Assembly (NCBI RefSeq): GCF_002102175.1
Contig: NZ_LQOX01000055.1
Coordinates: forward strand, 174,131-238,130
Length of the DNA stretch: 64,000 nt
Direction of reading: 5' to 3'
From: Mycobacterium gastri
GTDB taxonomy: Bacteria > Actinomycetota > Actinomycetes > Mycobacteriales > Mycobacteriaceae
Part shown: positions 58,828 through 64,000 of the stretch, in pieces
How positions within the stretch are numbered: the stretch's first letter is position 1
How the letters are laid out: the number at the start of each line of letters is the position of its first letter
Made by a program: the position numbers and the translations under genes
Notes under the pieces: model-generated
Told to the model about the DNA's origin: nothing
Seen by the model: the letters and a program-made list of their open reading frames with translations, nothing else
Databases searched by the model: none

Positions 58828-59404
58828 GGTAGCGCTGCAGATTCGGCGCGATCGTCGCAACGATCTGCTCGGCCGGCAGCGACGCGAAAGGCTCCACCTT
58901 GACGATGTAGCGCGCCATCGCTACACCGATCACCTGGGAGGCGACGAACTGGGCGCGGATCCGCCCGGTCCCGGGGGGATCGTCGACGCGTGAACCCAAC
59001 TCCTTGGTGACCACCTCCTCGAAGAAGGACCGCACGAAAGTGACGTCGGTGCCCGATAACAGCGATCGCACCGTCGCGATCAACCGTGGGCCCAGTTCGG
59101 AATCCCACAGCGCAAGCAGCGCGGTCGGCAGTTTCACACCGAGGTCTTCGACGGGCGTTTCCCGCATCGGCGCGATGATGTCCATCGGATCCACCGGTAT
59201 GTGAATGGCGGCGGCGAAAAGCTGTTGTTTGGTTCCGAAGTAGTGATGAACCAAGGCGGCGTCCACCCCGGCTGCAGCGGCCACCGCTCGTATTGATGTT
59301 CGGTCAATACCGTTGTGCGCAAACAGTTCTCGCGCACATGCCAGGATGCGCTCGCGGGTGTCGGTGTTTCCGGCCGGCCGGCCGGGACGTCGGCGCCCTG
59401 CCAC
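58793..59404 (-). CDS. TetR-family transcriptional regulator (Rv1685c-like)
   Basis: The 203-residue repressor has an N-terminal HTH (TRERILACARELFAHNGIDRTSIRAVAAAAGVDAALVHHYF split over residues 12-52) followed by an FGTKQQLF helix and a TetR C-terminal ligand domain. GTG 59404 is chosen because the stop of the upstream permease overlaps it as TAGTG, giving translational coupling. It is the last gene of the ATPase-permease-tetR operon and probably controls it through the palindrome at 60917-60930. The ligand is likely a substrate of the exporter. Confidence 0.92.
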   Translation of the reverse strand: MAGRRRPGRPAGNTDTRERILACARELFAHNGIDRTSIRAVAAAAGVDAALVHHYFGTKQQLFAAAIHIPVDPMDIIAPMRETPVEDLGVKLPTALLALWDSELGPRLIATVRSLLSGTDVTFVRSFFEEVVTKELGSRVDDPPGTGRIRAQFVASQVIGVAMARYIVKVEPFASLPAEQIVATIAPNLQRYLTGDLPDDLAP

Positions 59405-60225
59405 TACGGCGTCCGTCGCCGCAGCGTCACCGCGGCCAGACACAGCGAAGCGACCGCGAAAGCCAGCACGACCACAATGTCGCGCACCGTGGTGTAGGTC
59501 AGCTCGGAATGCGCACCCACCTGTTGCAGGGCCTCCAGGGCGTAACTGGCCGGCATCGCGTTGCTGATCCACTGCAGCCAGGCCGGCATCAGCGCCCGCG
59601 GGACGATGATGCCGGCCAGCAGCAGCTGCGGGACCATCACCAGCGGGATGAACTGCACGGCCTGAAACTCGGTGCGGGCGAACGCACTACACAGCAGGCC
59701 CAGGCCGACACCCAAGATGGCGTTCACGATCGCGATCACGAACACCCACGCCGGGCTGCCCGCGGTGTCGAAACCGAGGAACCAGAACGCCACAGTGCAG
59801 GCCACCGTGGCCTGGGCCACCGCGGCGATCGAAAACGCGGTCCCGTAGCCGGCGAGCAGATCAATCCGGCGCAGCGGGGTGGTCAAAATGCGCTCCAGCG
59901 TTCCCGAAGCCCGTTCCCGCTGCATGGTGATCGCCGTGATCACGAACATCACGAAAAGTGGGAAAAGGCCGAGCAGCACCAGGCAGGCGGTGGTGAACCC
60001 CGAGGGTGTGCCGGGGCGATGCGGGACCTTGTCGAACATGAAATACATCAGCGTGAGGACCAGCACGGGCACCAGCAGGATCATCGCGATGCTGCGGTGG
60101 TCGGCAGTCAGCTGACGCAGAATCCGCGCGGTGGTGGCCGTATAGTTCTGCAGGCTCAGCCGGCTGCGGGCGCGGTGGTGGTGCGTCGGATGATGGACAG
60201 GAACGCGTCCTCCAGTGATGTGCAT
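59404..60225 (-). CDS. ABC-2 type transporter permease (Rv1686c-like)
   Basis: An integral membrane protein of about 273 residues with six hydrophobic segments: SIAMILLVPVLVLTLMYFMF, LVLLGLFPLFVMFVITAIT, and others to the C-terminus. The conserved MQRERASGTLERILTTP signature of drug-export ABC-2 permeases follows TM2. It pairs with the upstream ATPase as an exporter. ATG 60225 has GGAAGG 7 nt upstream but overlaps the ATPase gene by 70 nt. A shorter start near the MILLVP segment, as annotated in M. tuberculosis, would remove the first amphipathic region, so the N-terminus is unsettled. Confidence 0.88.
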   Translation of the reverse strand: MHITGGRVPVHHPTHHHRARSRLSLQNYTATTARILRQLTADHRSIAMILLVPVLVLTLMYFMFDKVPHRPGTPSGFTTACLVLLGLFPLFVMFVITAITMQRERASGTLERILTTPLRRIDLLAGYGTAFSIAAVAQATVACTVAFWFLGFDTAGSPAWVFVIAIVNAILGVGLGLLCSAFARTEFQAVQFIPLVMVPQLLLAGIIVPRALMPAWLQWISNAMPASYALEALQQVGAHSELTYTTVRDIVVVLAFAVASLCLAAVTLRRRTP

Positions 60226-60923
60226 CCCGTTTCCTTCCGTAGATTGTCCGGCGTGGTGTGGGCCAGCAGCCGCCCCTCGCGCATCAGCAGCAGATCGCCG
60301 CAGCGGTCGGCCTCGTCCATCACGTGGCTGGATACCACTAGCGTGGTGCCACGCCGCGCGAGTGCGGTGAACTGATCCCACAGCTCGACCCGCAGCACCG
60401 GGTCCAGGCCGATCGTCGGCTCGTCGAGCACCAGCAGATCCGGCCGGCCGACCAGGGCACAGGCCAGCGAAACGCGGGCCCGCTGGCCGCCGGAGAGGTT
60501 GGCGCAGCGCGCCGTCCGGTGGCTGCTCAGGTCCACCGCGTCGATCACCTCGTCGGCGGCTTGGCCGTCGACTCCGCAGAGCTCCGCGAAGTAGCGGACG
60601 TTGTCGATCACCCGCAGGTCGTTGTAGACGGTCGGGTCCTGAGGCATGTATCCGACACGGTGGCGCAACTGGGACGACCCGGCCGGCAGCCCCAGCACGC
60701 GCACCGAACCGGAGGTGACGATCTGCGAGCCGACGATGCAACGCATCAGCGTGGTCTTGCCCGAGCCGGACGGGCCCAGCAGACCGGTGATGGTGCCGCA
60801 GGCGACTCGCAGCGAAACATCTTGCACCGCTAGGCATTTGCCACGGATTACGGTCAAGCCTTCGATGACGACCGCCGGTTCCGCGCCGTCCCGAAGTAAT
60901 TCATCACTCGATGAACTCATCAT
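60156..60923 (-). CDS. ABC transporter ATP-binding protein (Rv1687c-like)
   Basis: A 255-residue ATPase of the DrrA/CcmA type driving the adjacent ABC-2 permease. Walker A is GPSGSGKTT, the signature is [15 protein letters not shown], Walker B is [12 protein letters not shown] and the switch histidine is in [13 protein letters not shown]. The start is ATG 60923: a promoter TTGACA-17-GATATT ends 6 bases before it, implying a leaderless mRNA beginning at this codon. A second ATG follows directly. It is the first gene of the operon and divergent from mpg. Confidence 0.94.
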   Translation of the reverse strand: MMSSSSDELLRDGAEPAVVIEGLTVIRGKCLAVQDVSLRVACGTITGLLGPSGSGKTTLMRCIVGSQIVTSGSVRVLGLPAGSSQLRHRVGYMPQDPTVYNDLRVIDNVRYFAELCGVDGQAADEVIDAVDLSSHRTARCANLSGGQRARVSLACALVGRPDLLVLDEPTIGLDPVLRVELWDQFTALARRGTTLVVSSHVMDEADRCGDLLLMREGRLLAHTTPDNLRKETGCTSLEDAFLSIIRRTTTAPAAG

Positions 60924-60958
60924 ATGATGAATATCGACCTGTCGCCGGCGCTTGTCAA
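60917..60958 (-). promoter_or_regulatory. Leaderless promoter and 14-bp operator of the ABC/tetR operon
   Basis: On the minus strand, TTGACA (60958-60953), 17 bp and GATATT (60935-60930) form a strong SigA-type promoter, followed by six bases and the ATG at 60923. The perfect 14-bp palindrome TCATCATATGATGA (60917-60930) spans the -10 end and the start codon. On the plus strand the palindrome also contains TATGAT (60923-60928), a possible -10 for mpg. One regulator bound here could therefore control both directions; the operon's own TetR is the obvious candidate. Confidence 0.65.
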
Positions 60959-60980
60959 GAGGCACGGCACAATTTCTCCG

Positions 60981-61592
60981 GTGAGCGCTGAGCGACTACT
61001 GGTGGACCCGGTCGCTGCCGCGCATCGATTACTGGGCGCCACGCTCGCCGGACGGGGGGTCAGCGGCATTGTCGTCGAAGTCGAGGCCTACGGCGGGGTG
61101 CCCGACGGTCCCTGGCCGGACGCCGCGGCGCATTCCTACCGCGGACTCAGCGGCCGCAACGCGGTGATGTTCGGGCCGCCGGGCCGGCTCTACACCTACC
61201 GCAGCCACGGAATCCATGTCTGCGCCAACGTCTCGTGTGGCCCCGACGGCACGGCTGCCGCTGTTTTGCTGCGGGCCTGCGTCATCGAGGACGGCATCGA
61301 TGTCGCCCGCTCCCGTCGCGGCCAACTGGTCCGTGCCGCCGCGCTGGCGCGCGGCCCGGGAAATCTCTGCTCAGCATTGGGAATCACCATGGCGGACAAT
61401 GGGATTGACCTATTTGACCCGGCCAGTCCGGTAAGGCTGGAACTGGCCAATCCACCCACGGCGCTGTCCGGACCGCGGGTGGGTGTGAGCCAGGCCGCCG
61501 ACCGGCCGTGGCGATTGTGGCTCGCGAGGCGACCGGAGGTGTCGGCTTATCGGCGCAGCCCCCGAGCGCCGGTCCCGGGCGCCAGCGACTAG
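60981..61592 (+). CDS. mpg: 3-methyladenine DNA glycosylase (AAG/MPG family)
   Basis: The enzyme excises alkylated purines in base-excision repair. The 203-residue protein has the AAG fold hallmarks: [11 protein letters not shown], the catalytic glutamate in [30 protein letters not shown] and [16 protein letters not shown] 60981 gives the length and N-terminus of Rv1688. An ATG at 60924 would add 19 residues but lies inside the operator and -10 region, so I reject it. It is followed by tyrS after 18 nt. Confidence 0.93.
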   Translation: MSAERLLVDPVAAAHRLLGATLAGRGVSGIVVEVEAYGGVPDGPWPDAAAHSYRGLSGRNAVMFGPPGRLYTYRSHGIHVCANVSCGPDGTAAAVLLRACVIEDGIDVARSRRGQLVRAAALARGPGNLCSALGITMADNGIDLFDPASPVRLELANPPTALSGPRVGVSQAADRPWRLWLARRPEVSAYRRSPRAPVPGASD

Positions 61593-61610
61593 TTTGAAAG
61601 ACTTTCGACC

Positions 61611-62888
61611 ATGATCCTTGACGAGTTGGCTTGGCGTGGGCTGATCGCGCAGTCCACCGACCTTGACGCGTTGGCCGCCGAATTGCGGCGCGGCCCGGTG
61701 ACGGTATACGCCGGCTTCGACCCCACCGCGGCGAGCCTGCATGCCGGACATCTGGTGCCGCTGCTGGCGTTGCGCCGCTTCCAGCGGGCCGGCCATCGGC
61801 CCATCGTGCTGGCCGGCGGGGCCACCGGCATGATCGGGGATCCGCGCGACATCGGGGAGCGCACGCTCAACGACGCCGACACCGTCGCCGAATGGACCGA
61901 CCGGATCCGCGGGCAGCTGGAACGCTTCGTCGATTTCTCGGATTCTGGGGACTCGCCGACGGGCGCCATCGTCGAGAACAACATCGACTGGACTGCCGCG
62001 ATGTCGACCATCGAGTTCCTGCGCGATGTCGGCAAGCACTTCTCGGTCAACGTGATGCTGGACCGCGACACGATCCGGCGCCGTCTGGAAGGTGAGGGCA
62101 TCTCCTACACCGAGTTCAGCTACATGCTGCTGCAGGCCAACGACTACGTCGAATTGCGCCGGCGTCACGGCTGTAGCCTGCAGATCGGTGGTTCGGATCA
62201 GTGGGGCAACATCATCGCCGGAGTGCGGCTGGTGCGCCAAAAGCTCGGTGCCACAGTGCATGCGCTCACCGTCCCGCTGGTGACCGCCGCTGACGGCACC
62301 AAGTTCGGCAAATCCACCGGCGGCGGCAGCTTGTGGCTGGACCCGCAGCTGACCAGTCCGTACGCCTGGTACCAGTACTTCGTGAACACCGCCGACGCGG
62401 ACGTGATCCGCTATTTGCGGTGGTTTACGTTCCTGTCGGCCGACGAGTTGGCCGAATTGGAGCAGGCGACCGCCGAGCGCCCGCAGCAGCGGCTGGCCCA
62501 ACGGCGGCTGGCCGCCGAGCTCACCTCGTTGGTGCACGGCGAGGCGGCCACCGCCGCCGTCGAGCACGCCAGCCGGGCGCTGTTCGGGCACGGCGAACTG
62601 GATCGGCTCGACGAGCCGACGCTGGCTGCCGCGCTGCGCGAAACCACCGTCGCCGAGCTCAAACCGGGCACTCCCGACGGGATCGTGGACCTGTTGGTGG
62701 CCACCGGCCTCTCGGACAGCAGGAAGGCCGCGCGGCGCACCGTCAACGAGGGCGGGGTGTCGGTCAACAACATTCGCGTCGAGACCGACGAATGGACGCC
62801 GCAGCCATCGGATTTCCTGCACGGCCGCTGGCTGGTGCTGCGCCGCGGCAAGCGGAATGTCGCCGGTGTCGAACGGGTCGGCTCTTAG
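61611..62888 (+). CDS. tyrS: Tyrosine--tRNA ligase
   Basis: A class Ic synthetase charging tRNA(Tyr). The 425-residue protein has the HIGH-equivalent [14 protein letters not shown], the tyrosine pocket ([23 protein letters not shown]), the KMSKS-equivalent KFGKSTGG and a C-terminal S4-like RNA-binding domain ([19 protein letters not shown]). Length matches the family. No T-box or terminator is visible in the short gap after mpg, so it is probably expressed with mpg. Confidence 0.98.
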   Translation: MILDELAWRGLIAQSTDLDALAAELRRGPVTVYAGFDPTAASLHAGHLVPLLALRRFQRAGHRPIVLAGGATGMIGDPRDIGERTLNDADTVAEWTDRIRGQLERFVDFSDSGDSPTGAIVENNIDWTAAMSTIEFLRDVGKHFSVNVMLDRDTIRRRLEGEGISYTEFSYMLLQANDYVELRRRHGCSLQIGGSDQWGNIIAGVRLVRQKLGATVHALTVPLVTAADGTKFGKSTGGGSLWLDPQLTSPYAWYQYFVNTADADVIRYLRWFTFLSADELAELEQATAERPQQRLAQRRLAAELTSLVHGEAATAAVEHASRALFGHGELDRLDEPTLAAALRETTVAELKPGTPDGIVDLLVATGLSDSRKAARRTVNEGGVSVNNIRVETDEWTPQPSDFLHGRWLVLRRGKRNVAGVERVGS

Positions 62889-63569
62889 GTTAGGTCGGAT
62901 CTCGCAGCGGCTCTGGCCGTTGGCCTCATTGCGGTGTTGGCAACCGCGTTTTCTGTCCACCGTTAGTGCTAGTGCCCGCCTCGCTCGAAAATTAGTGGTG
63001 ACCACGAATGCGGCTGGTCATCGATGTCCTCGTGCGCTTAGATGCCCGGCTGTGTTTTCGAAACGCCGATACCGCACCGTCGCTCAAACCGCTTGTGGTG
63101 GCAGGCGTTCGGGAGATGCCTCACGTGCTCACCGAATCGGCTGTGATGCCGCCGTATCGAGTGTGCGGTGACGGGTTCGACTGTGTATGTACGGCGGGAA
63201 CCGCCACGATCCGCCGCCCTGACGGCACACTCGACGCCGCCAGCGCACACTCGAAGCCCTCAGTGCACAGTCGACGCCGCCAGCATCACTCGGCGCCGTC
63301 GGCCGCCGACCCAACCGCACCAGTACGCGATTTTCATCTCCCCACACCGGGGCGCAGCCCCACGACCGCTAATAGCGACAAATCCGTTGCGCTGCTGTGG
63401 TTGTCACGGATAGGTGGGGCATTTTGGGTACGGGTCTGTCTTGTGACTGGTGTGGTGGCCGCGGCGGTAGGCCCGGGTTGATGTTCGCTACCAGCGAAAT
63501 GTGAAATCGGTTGTTCGGCAGTTGTTTTCTGTCCGGTTTTTGTCGGTGCTCGCCGATAGGTTAGGTGTC
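62889..63569. other. Intergenic region between tyrS and the 13E12-family gene
   Basis: About 680 bp. An open frame at 63008-63481 exists, but it has no binding site and runs through simple repeats, so I do not call it. The region holds the 20-bp direct repeats at 63225-63304 and short AT-richer segments. In M. tuberculosis tyrS is followed by lprJ, so this is an insertion point. Confidence 0.55.
63225..63304. repeat. 20-bp direct repeats with CACACTCGA core (three good units, one degenerate)
   Basis: Units GCACACTCGACGCCGCCAGC, GCACACTCGAAGCCCTCAGT and GCACAGTCGACGCCGCCAGC are contiguous (63225-63284), followed by a degenerate fourth. The core CACACTCG also forms one arm of the hairpin between argG and argH (27551-27558). 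There are no spacers, so this is not a CRISPR array. Confidence 0.85.
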
Positions 63570-64000
63570 ATGGATTGGCAGGCGATCACGGCGGCCTTTG
63601 ACGGGTTGGATACGGCGCTGGATGTGGTGGCGGGCCTGAACTTTGACGCGCTGAGCACCGCGCAGTGGTTGACGCTGCTGGGGCGCTGCGAACAGGCGCG
63701 CCGACGCCTCCCGGTGCCCGAGCATCAGCTGATCAACCACCTGGCCCGCCAGGCCAGCGCCGAAGAGTTGGGCGGCAAGCTGGCGCATGCGATCGCCGAG
63801 TGGACGTTGATCAGCCGGGCCGAGGCCACCCGGCGCATCCATGCGGCCGCCGATCTGGGGCCGCGGCGCGGGTTGACCGGTGAGCCGATCGCCCCGGCGC
63901 TGGCCGCCACCGCCGCCGCGCAGCGCGACGGCGCCATCGGCGCCGAGCACATCGCGGTGATCCGCCGGTTTTGCCGGCAGCTGCCCGGCTGGGTCGACCA
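63570..64000 (+). CDS. 13E12 repeat family protein (DUF222), N-terminal part only
   Basis: ATG 63570 begins MDWQAITAAFDGLDTALDVV and continues with WLTLLGRCEQARRRLPVPEHQ and ISRAEATRRIHAAADLGPRRG, the DUF222 region of REP13E12 proteins. It runs off the right edge before the C-terminal HNH nuclease domain usually found in the family. These elements are multi-copy in mycobacteria and can serve as phage attachment targets. No ribosome-binding site is evident. Its place after tyrS suggests a lineage-specific insertion. Confidence 0.88.
   Translation, partial: MDWQAITAAFDGLDTALDVVAGLNFDALSTAQWLTLLGRCEQARRRLPVPEHQLINHLARQASAEELGGKLAHAIAEWTLISRAEATRRIHAAADLGPRRGLTGEPIAPALAATAAAQRDGAIGAEHIAVIRRFCRQLPGWVD

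Noticed and set aside
63225..63304. Short CRISPR array
   Set aside because: The 20-bp units are contiguous with no spacers and no cas genes are nearby.
63008..63481. 157-codon hypothetical gene between tyrS and the 13E12 gene
   Set aside because: No ribosome-binding site, it runs through the 20-bp repeat array, and the composition is not like a folded protein.

Overview
The window is a high-GC chromosomal segment of a slow-growing Mycobacterium. PE-family proteins, a 13E12-family gene, espA/espC-type ESX-1 substrate genes and a gene order that parallels M. tuberculosis Rv1640c to Rv1689 all support this. The species cannot be fixed from the sequence. It is not M. tuberculosis itself: several genes are arranged differently and there are accessory insertions. 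Rv numbers are given from memory of protein similarity and gene order, not from a search.

Layout. 1-5.4 kb: the 3' part of lysX is missing off the left edge, followed by the divergent infC-rpmI-rplT-tsnR translation operon with a structured leader. 5.4-9.8 kb: an MpaB/DUF2236 oxygenase-like gene, a PE gene, a class III nucleotidyl cyclase and a rhomboid-like membrane protein. 10-13.5 kb: pheS-pheT. 13.7-20.4 kb: an accessory PE island with a PE_PGRS gene carrying three frameshifts, a decayed transposase remnant and a 1.1-kilo-residue PE protein built from 243-bp repeats. 20.5-29 kb: the complete arginine operon argC-J-B-D-F-R-G-H, headed by an ArgR-box palindrome. 29-52 kb: a polyketide locus with type III PKS pks10, two fully reducing type I modules (pks7, and a fused pks8/17), a KSQ-type loading module (pks9), a second type III PKS (pks11), the P450 cyp139A1, a Uup-like ABC-F protein and an MFS exporter. 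52-58.8 kb: a DivIVA-like coiled-coil protein, an orphan espA-like/espC-like pair and a lipase/acyl-CoA-synthetase hybrid with its small Trm112-like partner. 58.8-64 kb: an ABC exporter/TetR operon divergent from mpg-tyrS, then the start of a 13E12-family gene.

How it works together. The housekeeping blocks cover translation initiation, ribosome assembly, Phe/Tyr/Lys aminoacylation, base-excision repair and arginine synthesis. The most coherent accessory system is the polyketide locus. The sequence suggests a minimal assembly line: Pks9 decarboxylates malonyl-ACP to acetyl-ACP, Pks8/17 adds malonate with full reduction, and Pks7 adds methylmalonate with full reduction. There is no thioesterase, and type III synthases flank the line and could take the acyl chain on to pyrone- or resorcinol-type products, with CYP139A1 as tailoring enzyme. 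In this sequence pks7 is broken by a one-base deletion inside a 1.2-kb block that is nearly identical to pks8, so either the pathway is damaged or the base is an assembly error.

The best candidates for undescribed biology are the KSQ/type I/type III polyketide hand-over, the orphan EspA/EspC pair beside a DivIVA-like protein, triplicated Shine-Dalgarno repeats before two neighbouring genes, and an infC leader whose terminator loop holds a short-ORF stop codon.
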